The notes beneath the pieces were generated by a model that worked only from the letters and a program-made list of their open reading frames with translations, ran no database searches and was not told where the DNA came from. Below are positions 8,193 to 14,756 of a stretch of DNA of 64,000 bases, piece by piece; the stretch's first letter is position 1; each line of letters begins with the position of its first letter. The DNA lies in the NCBI GenBank assembly GCA_965248735.1, contig OZ252146.1, forward strand, positions 868,001-932,000. Reading direction: 5' to 3'. The position numbers were made by a program, and so were the translations under genes. The DNA comes from Aldehydirespirator sp965248735 (GTDB taxonomy: Bacteria; Actinomycetota; Acidimicrobiia; Acidimicrobiales; Aldehydirespiratoraceae).

Positions 8193-9587
8193 CTAGAGCG
8201 TGGGGAACTTGGACTTGTCGGGCAGGCCGGAGCGGGCGGTGATGGCCTCGCCCGCGGCCTGGCAGCGGGTATAGAAGGTGTCCTCGTCGATGGTGGTCAT
8301 CCTGCCCGCGTCCACCACCTTGGCGCCGTCCACGAACACGGTGTGCACGCCTCGGCCATCGGCCGACCACACCAGCTGGTTCATCACGTTGAGCAGGGGG
8401 CGCCACTCGGGCCGGTCGGTGTCGTGCAGCACCACGTCGGCCTTCTTGCCTGGCTCCAGCGAGCCGATCTGATCCTGCATGAGCATCGTGCGGGCCCCGC
8501 CGAGGGTGGCCATCTCGTAGGCCTTCTCGGCCGGGAACATCTGGGGGTCCATGCGGGCGTCCTTGAACAGCCCGGCCACCAGGTAGGTGGCCCGGTACAT
8601 GTCGGCATAGTTGGAGGCGTTGTTGCCGTCGATGCCGATGCTCACGTTGATGCCCCGCATCACCATCTCGGGGATCTTGCCGATCTGGGTGACGCCGTAG
8701 CTGACCTTGAGCGCGGTGGTCGGGCAGTGCTCGACCGAGCAGCCGGCCGCGGCCATCACATCGAGCTCGTTGTCGTCGACGTGGACGCAGTGGGTCATGG
8801 AGGTGTCGGCGCCCAGCACCCCCAGCTCGCCGAGGTGGATCATGGGGCGCTGCCCGAACTCGGCGATGAACCCGTCGGGGTCGAGTTTGGCCGGGCTCAT
8901 GTGGAAGTTGAGGCCGACGCCGTGGTGGTCGGCGGCTTCCCGGGCCCCCCGCCACAGCGGATCCGAGCATGTGGTGTGGCCCACCACCATCGACCACGCC
9001 TCCAGGCGGCCGCCGGCGGTGCCCCGGTAGCGCTCGATGGTGTCGTTGATGTGGGCGATGGCGGCGTCGGTGTTCTGGCGGTACACGTCGGGTTCCGGCG
9101 GCAGGTCCCACACCCACTTGCCGATGCGGCCCCGGATGCCGGCCTCGACCAGGCCGTCCATCACCTCGTCGGTGAAGCGGATGGTGCCGGCCTCCAGGAA
9201 CGTGGTGGTGCCCGACTTGAGCATCTCCACCGCGGCGAGCTGGGCCGACAGCCGCTCCTCCTCGGGGGTGTGCACCGAGTAGAGGGGGCACAGCCACATG
9301 AACACGTTCTCCTCGAAGGGCGTGTCGTCGGGCACGTAACCGCGGGTGAGGGGCTCGCCGGTGATGTGGATGTGGGTGTTGACCAGGCCGGGGGTGACCA
9401 CGAACCGGTCGCCGCCCACCGTCTCGGCCGCCTCGTAGGCCGCCTCCAGGTCCGACGCCTTGCCCACGGCCACGATCTCATTCCCCCGAATCGCCACCGC
9501 GCCGTGGCGGATGATGTCTCGGGTCGGGTTCATGGTCACCACGTACCAGCCCTTGATGAGGGTGTCTATTGGTTCTCGTACATTCAT
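8193..9587 (-). CDS. amidohydrolase-superfamily protein (ATZ/TRZ, cytosine/guanine deaminase-like)
   Basis: A 464-residue metal-dependent hydrolase. The metal-binding NTHIHITGEPL is at residues 70-80 (His72, His74). Further ligands are probably the His in LNFHMSPAKL, the His in THCVHVDD and the Asp in GIDGNNASN. The C-terminus closes the composite beta sandwich (GSLEPGKKADVVLHD). The family deaminates or dechlorinates N-heterocycles such as guanine, cytosine, 8-oxoguanine or s-triazines; the substrate is not determined. ATG 9587 has GGGAGA at a good distance; an upstream in-frame start (9620) is less likely. A homologous enzyme is encoded at 40465-41880, and a scrap of a relative's 3' end lies at 14553-14594. 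Confidence 0.88.
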   Translation of the reverse strand: MNVREPIDTLIKGWYVVTMNPTRDIIRHGAVAIRGNEIVAVGKASDLEAAYEAAETVGGDRFVVTPGLVNTHIHITGEPLTRGYVPDDTPFEENVFMWLCPLYSVHTPEEERLSAQLAAVEMLKSGTTTFLEAGTIRFTDEVMDGLVEAGIRGRIGKWVWDLPPEPDVYRQNTDAAIAHINDTIERYRGTAGGRLEAWSMVVGHTTCSDPLWRGAREAADHHGVGLNFHMSPAKLDPDGFIAEFGQRPMIHLGELGVLGADTSMTHCVHVDDNELDVMAAAGCSVEHCPTTALKVSYGVTQIGKIPEMVMRGINVSIGIDGNNASNYADMYRATYLVAGLFKDARMDPQMFPAEKAYEMATLGGARTMLMQDQIGSLEPGKKADVVLHDTDRPEWRPLLNVMNQLVWSADGRGVHTVFVDGAKVVDAGRMTTIDEDTFYTRCQAAGEAITARSGLPDKSKFPTL

Positions 9588-9653
9588 AATGTCTCCCAGT
9601 TGCTGAGCCATCCTCACCACGCTAGGATCGCGATCCGCTACCGGAGGTGCAAC

Positions 9654-9971
9654 ATGTCCCAGACAGTCGACTCCAAAGCATCGGCGCCGCAGCCTGGGAC
9701 CGCGGGGCGGGAGCCGACGGACGATCCGACATACCTCACCGTGGTGCGCGACGACGAGACCTGGATCGCTGCCGACGCAGTGGCCGCGGCCATCGGCGTC
9801 GGGGCTTCACTCCCTGAAGCCCTAGCCATGTGGTCGGAAGTAGCCGAGGGAGCCTTGCGCGACCTCCGAGACGTGAACCGCTCGGAGGGATCGCCTTACC
9901 TGACAGATCACATGAAGGAAGTGCTGTCGTGGCTCGAGGAGGCTCTCAATGGCGGAGTTCAGGACGGATGA
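9654..9971 (+). CDS. HicB-like antitoxin candidate
   Basis: A 105-residue protein from ATG 9654 with GGAGG at 9643-9647. The central part, YLTVVRDDETWIAADA followed by GASLPEALAMWSEVAEGALR, has the outline of a HicB partial RNase-H fold: a strand pair carrying the 'xxV..D...W.A' pattern, then a helix beginning 'S..EAL....E'. Its last 23 bases overlap the start of the HicA-like gene, as usual for co-translated toxin-antitoxin pairs. The assignment rests on fold pattern and partnership and is moderate. Confidence 0.5.
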   Translation: MSQTVDSKASAPQPGTAGREPTDDPTYLTVVRDDETWIAADAVAAAIGVGASLPEALAMWSEVAEGALRDLRDVNRSEGSPYLTDHMKEVLSWLEEALNGGVQDG

Positions 9972-10254
9972 GGCGAGGCGTCGCTACCGGCACAAGCTGA
10001 GCCTACGCGAACGCATCGGCGCGGGACACTATGTGTATGAAATCGTCTCGCCGGACGGTCGCTACATAGGCCGGACGGTCCTGCCTCGTGGACAGGCCCG
10101 AATCGGCAAGCCACTGCGGGCCGAAATCGCTCGGCAATTCAGGGTGCCAGCCAGCGACTGGGACGACCTGATCGACTGCCGGCTGAGCGCCGAAAACTAC
10201 TTCGCCCGCTTCGACGACCCGCCGAAGCTGGCCCGAGGACTTCGAGGCTTGTAG
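9949..10254 (+). CDS. HicA-like toxin candidate
   Basis: A 101-residue protein. GHYVYEIVSPDGRYIGRT, the following basic loop LPRGQARIG and ARQFRVPASDWDDLIDCRLS match the extended HicA-like pattern (basic loop, 'l...mArQl.l....f.dLidC.Ls...Y'). In place of the usual 'SHG' it has LPRG, so the canonical catalytic histidine is missing there; GHY at residues 27-29 is the only nearby His. HicA toxins are mRNA interferases with a double-stranded-RNA-binding fold. It follows and overlaps the HicB-like gene. Its 3' end overlaps the convergent methyltransferase end by 58 bp. The last 15 codons reappear at 22399-22446 as part of the duplicated block. Confidence 0.55.
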   Translation: MAEFRTDEARRRYRHKLSLRERIGAGHYVYEIVSPDGRYIGRTVLPRGQARIGKPLRAEIARQFRVPASDWDDLIDCRLSAENYFARFDDPPKLARGLRGL

Positions 10255-11276
10255 GCCACGTAGGCGAACTGGAAGCCGATGGGCTCTATCAGGCGGATGG
10301 CCTCGAAGCCGGCGTCTGTCAGCCAGCCGGTGACGATCTCGGTGGTTACCCCGAAACCGTTGACGGTGCTGGCCATCATGGTCATGCCCATCAGCACGGC
10401 GTGCGGGTTGGTCTTGTGGTTGGGGCCTATGAAGTAGTCGGCCAACACGACCCGGCCTTCGGGACGCAGGGCGCGGTAGGCCCGCTCCACCAGGCGGCGG
10501 GCACCGTCGGGACCCTCGGTCCGGCAGACGTGGCCCAGCACGACGATGTCGTAGAGGCCGTCTTCGATCCGGACCGTGTGAAAGTCGCCGGGACGGAACT
10601 CGCAGCGGTCGGCCACGCCGTGCTCGGCTGACTTGCGCCGGGCCACCTCGATCACCCCGTCGAGGTCGTTGACAACGGCCCGGCCGTCGGCGCAGGCCTC
10701 CAGCATGGCGATCGACCAGGGCGCTCCGCCCGCGCCCAGGTCGAGGATGCGGGGCGCGGCCAGCGCGCTGTAGCGCATCCGGACGTCGGCCCGGGTGGCG
10801 CAGCGCCACATGGTGGTGAAGGTCCCCTCCGCCAACGGCACGTAGAAAGCGGCCGGGTCGTCGTCGATGGGGGTGGCGGGCCGGCCCGAGCGCACGGTGT
10901 CGGCCAGGCGGGTCCAGTTCTGGTGCGGGCCGGGAGCGACCGGGATCAGCCCGGCCATCGAAGCCGCCCCGTCGGTGAGCAGATACCGACGGGCGGCGTC
11001 GTTGAGCTTGAAGTCGTCGCCCACCCGGTCGAGCAGACCGAGGGCGACGACGGAATCCAGCAGGGACTCCAAGTGCAGCTCAGGAAGGCCGAGATGCCCG
11101 GCCAGTTCGGTGGCCGTCATGCCGGTTCCGGCCGAAGCCTCGTCCAGAGCCTCAAAGACACCGAGCTCCAAGGCGGCCAGCAGCACGTGATATCGGCCCA
11201 GCCCCTCGATCACGGCCCACACCGGCGCCGCCGCGGGCGGCTTGTAATCCGTGAACGGCCGCCCCACATGGGCCAT
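10197..11276 (-). CDS. O-methyltransferase-like SAM enzyme with winged-helix dimerisation domain
   Basis: A 359-residue protein from ATG 11276; an in-frame ATG at 11363 would add 29 residues. The N-terminal part, LELGVFEALDEA and ELAGHLGLPELHLESLLDSV, is the winged-helix dimerisation domain of PF00891-type methyltransferases. The C-terminal Rossmann domain has motif I ILDLGAGGAPWSIAMLE and VVNDLDGVIEVARR. It would methylate an oxygen or nitrogen of a small molecule. It is divergent from the ATPase gene at 11415. A 5'-truncated copy lies at 22416-23258, about 80 percent identical by eye. Confidence 0.82.
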   Translation of the reverse strand: MAHVGRPFTDYKPPAAAPVWAVIEGLGRYHVLLAALELGVFEALDEASAGTGMTATELAGHLGLPELHLESLLDSVVALGLLDRVGDDFKLNDAARRYLLTDGAASMAGLIPVAPGPHQNWTRLADTVRSGRPATPIDDDPAAFYVPLAEGTFTTMWRCATRADVRMRYSALAAPRILDLGAGGAPWSIAMLEACADGRAVVNDLDGVIEVARRKSAEHGVADRCEFRPGDFHTVRIEDGLYDIVVLGHVCRTEGPDGARRLVERAYRALRPEGRVVLADYFIGPNHKTNPHAVLMGMTMMASTVNGFGVTTEIVTGWLTDAGFEAIRLIEPIGFQFAYVAYKPRSPRASFGGSSKRAK

Positions 11277-11349
11277 CGTGTGGGTCTTCTTCAGCTCCGG
11301 ATAAGGAGCATCCCGAGAACTCTCAGACACGGGCGGTGATGTTTGTAGT

Positions 11350-11379
11350 TTGCTCTTTAACATTCACTATAGATATGCT
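11350..11379 (+). promoter_or_regulatory. candidate promoter for the DUF4143 ATPase gene
   Basis: TTGCTC at 11350-11355 and TATGCT at 11374-11379 are 18 bp apart in a distinctly A+T-rich patch, 35 bp before ATG 11415. The counterpart region has been deleted in the second copy of the block. Confidence 0.4.
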
Positions 11380-11414
11380 ATTGCACAAATAACAACCACG
11401 AGAGGCGTAGCGCG

Positions 11415-12905
11415 ATGGTTGAATGGCATCCACAGCCAAGTGACTACCACAGGGTCTATAACGAACAGAACCCGTGGTGGTCGTCCGGGACCGTACCCCC
11501 GGCGCCCGCGCCCAGCACCGAGCGATCCCTGGCCCGAGTGCTATGGCAGCGGCTCCTCCACAACGAGCCCCGCAGGCATCAGGTGATCCTCGGCCCACGC
11601 CGGGTGGGCAAGACGACCGTGCTCTACCAGACCGTGCGACACCTGATCGCCAACGGCGTCGACCCTGGCCGGATCTGGTGGCTTCGCATGGACCATCCCC
11701 TGCTGCTGCCGGCCAGCCTCGGCGACCTCGTACAGGCAGTGCTCAACGCCTCGGGAGCCACGGAAGAGAACCCGGTGTTCTTGATGCTCGACGAGGTCGT
11801 CTACGCCAAGGACTGGGACCTATGGCTCAAGACCTTCTACGACGAGCGCTGGCCGGTACAGATCGCGGCCGCTTCCAGCAGTACTGCGGCGCTCCACAAG
11901 CAGCGTCGCGAGAGCGGCGTGGGACGATGGGAGGAGCATCACCTGTTGCCCTGCAGGCTCGATGAGTCCTGCAATCTGAGCGGGTCGCCCCATGCTGTGG
12001 AAGCCTCGGCCGCGCTTGGCGCCACCCTGGCCACTTTGACTGCAGGACACCAAGCCGACCCCCTACTACAGGGGCTCCGGGAGTACCTCCTGTTGATAGG
12101 CGGCTTCCCCGAGTTGCTGCTGCGGCCTGACACCGATGCGCCCGTTCTCCTCTCGGAAGAGGACATCGCCAACCAAGTCCTCGAATCGCAGCGGGTGCTC
12201 CGAAGTGATGCGGTGGAGCGCGCCGTCTACAAGGACATCCCCCAGGCGGCGGGCGTCGACAACCCGATGATGCTGGAGCGGCTGTTGTACGTCCTCGCCG
12301 GCCAGGTGACTGGCCTACTCTCGCCGACCAACATCGGCCAGCAACTGGGCATCGGGCAACCGACCTTCGACCGTTACCTGTCGTACTTGGAGCAGGCCTA
12401 TCTGGTGTTCACACTCACGAACTACTCAGCCTCAGAGGCCGGTGTTAAGCGGCGAGGGCGCAAGCTGTACTTCGTCGACAGCGCAGTTCGCAACGCTGCG
12501 CTGCACCGAGGCCTTGCCCCACTGAACGATCCCGTCGAGCAAGGCACGCTCCTGGAGAATCTTGTGGCAACTACGGTCAGCACGCTGGCCGCCCATGCTG
12601 GTGTGCGCCTGCACCACTGGCGCGACGGCAACCATGAGGTGGATCTGATCTACGACGATCCGCAACAGCCACTGGCGTTCGAGATCGCCTCATCCGCGAA
12701 CCACAGCCTCAAGGGCCTGTCAGCGTTGATCGAGCGCCATCCCGGCTTCCACGGCCACAGCTATCTGATTGCCCCCCAAGCCGCCGTCATCCATCCCGAC
12801 CCGGCCGGCTCGGGCATAGGCATGCTGCCCCTCGACACCTTCCTGCTAGCGGTCGGTGCCCAAGCCCACCAGGCCATGCTCGCCCGCCTAGGCGTATCCG
12901 CCTGA
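11415..12905 (+). CDS. AAA-family ATPase with DUF4143 C-terminal domain
   Basis: A 496-residue protein. Walker A GPRRVGKTT is at residues 60-68 and Walker B VFLMLDEV near 116-123. There is a central helical part with VYKDIPQ and LLYVLAGQVTG, a winged-helix stretch (IGQPTFDRYLSYLEQAYLV), then the DUF4143 nuclease-like end with LYFVDSAVRNAAL and GNHEVDLIYDD. These P-loop proteins are common and often horizontally transferred; their function is poorly known. In other members the DUF4143 part resembles restriction-endonuclease-like folds. AGAGG precedes the ATG by about 10 bases. It is divergent from the methyltransferase, and a 5'-truncated paralogue is at 23256-24279. Confidence 0.85.
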   Translation: MVEWHPQPSDYHRVYNEQNPWWSSGTVPPAPAPSTERSLARVLWQRLLHNEPRRHQVILGPRRVGKTTVLYQTVRHLIANGVDPGRIWWLRMDHPLLLPASLGDLVQAVLNASGATEENPVFLMLDEVVYAKDWDLWLKTFYDERWPVQIAAASSSTAALHKQRRESGVGRWEEHHLLPCRLDESCNLSGSPHAVEASAALGATLATLTAGHQADPLLQGLREYLLLIGGFPELLLRPDTDAPVLLSEEDIANQVLESQRVLRSDAVERAVYKDIPQAAGVDNPMMLERLLYVLAGQVTGLLSPTNIGQQLGIGQPTFDRYLSYLEQAYLVFTLTNYSASEAGVKRRGRKLYFVDSAVRNAALHRGLAPLNDPVEQGTLLENLVATTVSTLAAHAGVRLHHWRDGNHEVDLIYDDPQQPLAFEIASSANHSLKGLSALIERHPGFHGHSYLIAPQAAVIHPDPAGSGIGMLPLDTFLLAVGAQAHQAMLARLGVSA

Positions 12906-12938
12906 TTCCAGTCTCCAGTGCGGGGAGACGGCCCGTGT

Positions 12939-13325
12939 TCAGATCACCTGGATGGGTCCGGGGTATCGCCCGACCCGCTCGTCCGCGGTAAACAGTGTGA
13001 AGGCCTCCAGCTGCGCTTGGGCAACCAGGAGGCGGTCGAAAGGATCCCGATGAATGGGCGGCAACAGGGCCACGGCGGCCGCGTGCGCCCCGGTGACGGC
13101 CAACTCGCGGTAGCCGTGTTCCAGAAGCCCCTTTCGCAGCAGGTGGGGATCGGCGCGGAAGTCTGCCCGTCCCAGACCGTGCTTAATGGCTACTTCCCAG
13201 ATGGAAGCCGCACTGAAGTACGGCTGCTCGGACGTGTCCTCGATCCTGCGGCGCGCCCCCGTCGGCAGGCGATCCGGAGTTGCCGCGGCGCACAGCAGCA
13301 CGTGGGTGTCGAGCAATAGGCTCAC
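12939..13325 (-). CDS. vapC: VapC-family PIN-domain toxin
   Basis: A 128-residue PIN domain protein: LLLDTHVLLCAA holds the first catalytic Asp, SAASIWEVAIKHGLG the conserved Glu, and HRDPFDRLLVAQAQ plus LFTADERV the later acidic residues. VapC toxins are Mg2+-dependent ribonucleases, many cutting tRNA or rRNA. The gene overlaps its antitoxin by 4 bp (ATGA, 13322-13325) and is convergent with the ATPase gene. This pair is absent from the second copy of the block. Confidence 0.87.
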   Translation of the reverse strand: MSLLLDTHVLLCAAATPDRLPTGARRRIEDTSEQPYFSAASIWEVAIKHGLGRADFRADPHLLRKGLLEHGYRELAVTGAHAAAVALLPPIHRDPFDRLLVAQAQLEAFTLFTADERVGRYPGPIQVI

Positions 13326-13564
13326 TCGCCGCCCTCGAACAGCTCGACAATCTCGATCTCTCCCATCTGGTCGAAGTCATCGGGCACCGAGACGCCCTGC
13401 AGGAACCCGGTCCTGGTGGTGTGCCCGGGCTCCGGTGCGTCCAGAGCCACAACCTTGACCAGCGGTTTGCCCGCTCGAGCGATTACAAACGGCTCGCCCT
13501 CGGCCGCAGCCTTGACCAGTCGCGACAAGTGGGTCTTCGCCTCGTGCATGTTCACAACCCGCAT
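13322..13564 (-). CDS. Phd/YefM-family antitoxin
   Basis: An 80-residue protein starting MRVVNMHEAKTHLSRLVKAA, the typical Phd/YefM DNA-binding N-terminus, followed by GEPFVIARAGKPLVKVVAL and an acidic toxin-binding tail. A GGAGGAGCGAG site precedes ATG 13564. It should bind and silence the VapC encoded by the overlapping downstream gene and repress the shared promoter. Confidence 0.85.
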   Translation of the reverse strand: MRVVNMHEAKTHLSRLVKAAAEGEPFVIARAGKPLVKVVALDAPEPGHTTRTGFLQGVSVPDDFDQMGEIEIVELFEGGE

Positions 13565-13664
13565 CTCGCTCCTCCACAGGTTAGTCCACTGCCCTTAGTC
13601 TATGATCGGACACGGGCCCCGCAAACCGACGACTCACAGTACGTCGAACCCAATTCCGACCTAG

Positions 13665-13683
13665 TATAGTAACGTTGCTACTA
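13665..13683 (+). promoter_or_regulatory. promoter/operator of the plus-strand Phd-VapC locus
   Basis: TATAGT (13665-13670) forms a good -10 box and overlaps the dyad TAGTAACGTTGCTACTA (13667-13683), 15 bp before the Phd start. The identical 17-mer with the same -10 occurs at 24468-24486 before the second copy. This is the expected layout for antitoxin autorepression. Confidence 0.65.
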
Positions 13684-13697
13684 GCGAGGCGGGCCTC

Positions 13698-13961
13698 ATG
13701 AATGCACCAGCGAGAACGATGAGCAGCCGGGAGTTCAACCAGTCGACTGGCACGGCGAAGGTAGCGGCCCTGACGGGACCTGTCTACGTCACCGACCGGG
13801 GCCGTCCCTCCCACGTGCTGCTGAGCTACGACCACTACCGCAGGCTCACCAACGGCACCAGGACACTGGCCGACGTGATGGGCGGTACGCCGGATGTTGG
13901 TGATGTCGAGTTGGAGGTTCCCGAGCGTCGGTCGGTCGCTCGGCCCGCGGTCTTCGAGTGA
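13698..13961 (+). CDS. Phd/YefM-family antitoxin (copy 1, toxin partner broken)
   Basis: An 87-residue protein beginning MNAPARTMSSREFNQSTGTA, with VYVTDRGRPSHVLLSYDHYR and a C-terminal acidic part ending RRSVARPAVFE. It is complete and about 85 percent identical to the copy at 24502-24765. Its stop overlaps the start of a VapC gene that is truncated, so it is now an orphan antitoxin that could still bind the operator and the intact VapC of the other copy. Confidence 0.85.
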   Translation: MNAPARTMSSREFNQSTGTAKVAALTGPVYVTDRGRPSHVLLSYDHYRRLTNGTRTLADVMGGTPDVGDVELEVPERRSVARPAVFE

Positions 13962-14177
13962 TGTACCTGCTGGATACCAACGTTGTTTCGGAGATACGCA
14001 AGATCGCCTCGAGCAGGGCAGACCGCAAGGTCGCTGCTTGGGCACGCGGAGTTGATGCCGCGCAGACATACCTGTCAGCGATCACCATCAGTGAACTGGA
14101 GCACGGCGTGCTACTAGCCCAGCGCCGCGATCCTGACGCCGCTGCGTTGCTGCGCGACTGGCTCGACAACGACGTGT
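13961..14177 (+). pseudogene. truncated VapC PIN-domain toxin
   Basis: The first 72 residues, from MYLLDTNVVSEIRKIA to RDWLDNDV, match the intact VapC at 24765-25190 almost residue for residue. Homology then ends at 14177 and the frame runs into unrelated sequence. The lost C-terminal half holds the PADALIAATA and TRNARDF acidic motifs of the active site, so the product cannot be an active nuclease. Confidence 0.85.
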
Positions 14178-14205
14178 CCAGGTACGGTGCCCCGGTGGAT
14201 CAAGG

Positions 14206-14463
14206 CAATTCTGAGATCCGGCCGGAATGGGTTTCGGACGAGATGTTCCCGTTCGAGAGCCGGTTCGTGGACACGCCCGCGGCCACCTCATGCACTACGT
14301 CGACGAGGGCGCGGGACAGCCGATCGTCTTCGTGCACGGCAATCCCGCGTGGTCGTTCGAGTTCCGGCACCTGATCGATGGACTGCGGTCCGGGTTCCGC
14401 TGCATCGCGGCGGACCACATCGGCTTCGGCCTGTCATCGCGCAGCGACCGCAAGGAGGACCAT
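14206..14463 (+). pseudogene. 5' fragment of an alpha/beta hydrolase (haloalkane dehalogenase-like), frameshifted
   Basis: EWVSDEMFPFESRFVDT is read in the VapC frame. Around 14275-14282 the frame shifts by one and continues GHLMHYVDEGAGQPIVFVHG, NPAWSFEFRHLIDGL and AADHIGFGLSSRSD. This is the N-terminal third of a haloalkane dehalogenase-like hydrolase (oxyanion HGNP motif). The nucleophile region and the rest are missing. Confidence 0.7.
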
Positions 14464-14504
14464 CGCCAGTCGCTGCCGCTCGATGGCCAGAATCCGAATC
14501 GCAT
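14460..14504 (-). pseudogene. 5' scrap of a luciferase-like oxidoreductase gene
   Basis: Minus-strand codons from 14504 read MRFGFWPSSGSDWRW, matching the first 13 residues of the protein at 6603-7529 (MRFGFWASTKNDW). The two share the string CCAGAATCCGAATCGCAT. Only about 15 codons remain. Confidence 0.6.
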
Positions 14505-14552
14505 GACCCCTGTCTAGCGGGCCGCGCCGTGCGGGACCATCAGGGCCGAGGG

Positions 14553-14594
14553 CTAGAGCATCGGGTACTTGGCCTTGTCGGGCAGCCCGCCGGG
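14553..14594 (-). pseudogene. 3' scrap of an amidohydrolase gene
   Basis: Minus-strand codons ending at TAG 14555-14553 read GGLPDKAKYPML, matching the C-terminus SGLPDKSKFPTL of the amidohydrolase at 8193-9587. Nothing else of that gene is present. Confidence 0.6.
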
Positions 14595-14735
14595 TCAAAC
14601 CCCGTGTGAGCCCGTGTCGGCGATCTGGGGGGCTTGGAACGCGAAGAGCTTGTCGGCGACGCTGTCGGCCACCCACATGGTGGTGCCGTCGGACCAGATC
14701 GCGGCCGGGGCACCGTCGCCGTCGCGGCCACCAAG
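14595..14735 (-). pseudogene. 3' fragment of a WSDG-propeller secreted protein gene
   Basis: Read on the minus strand, AAIWSDGTTMWVADSVADKL is followed by FAFQAPQIADTGSHGV and a stop. The IWSDG-TTMWV unit is the propeller repeat found five times in the protein encoded just upstream on the same strand (14757-18866). It is a leftover of another tandem relative. Confidence 0.65.
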
Positions 14736-14756
14736 CCGCCTCGGCTGCCGCGGGAC

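Noticed and set aside
8166..9650. Plus-strand open frame continuing upstream of the HicB-like gene
   Set aside because: It runs antisense through the amidohydrolase; the real gene starts at ATG 9654 with a strong GGAGG site.
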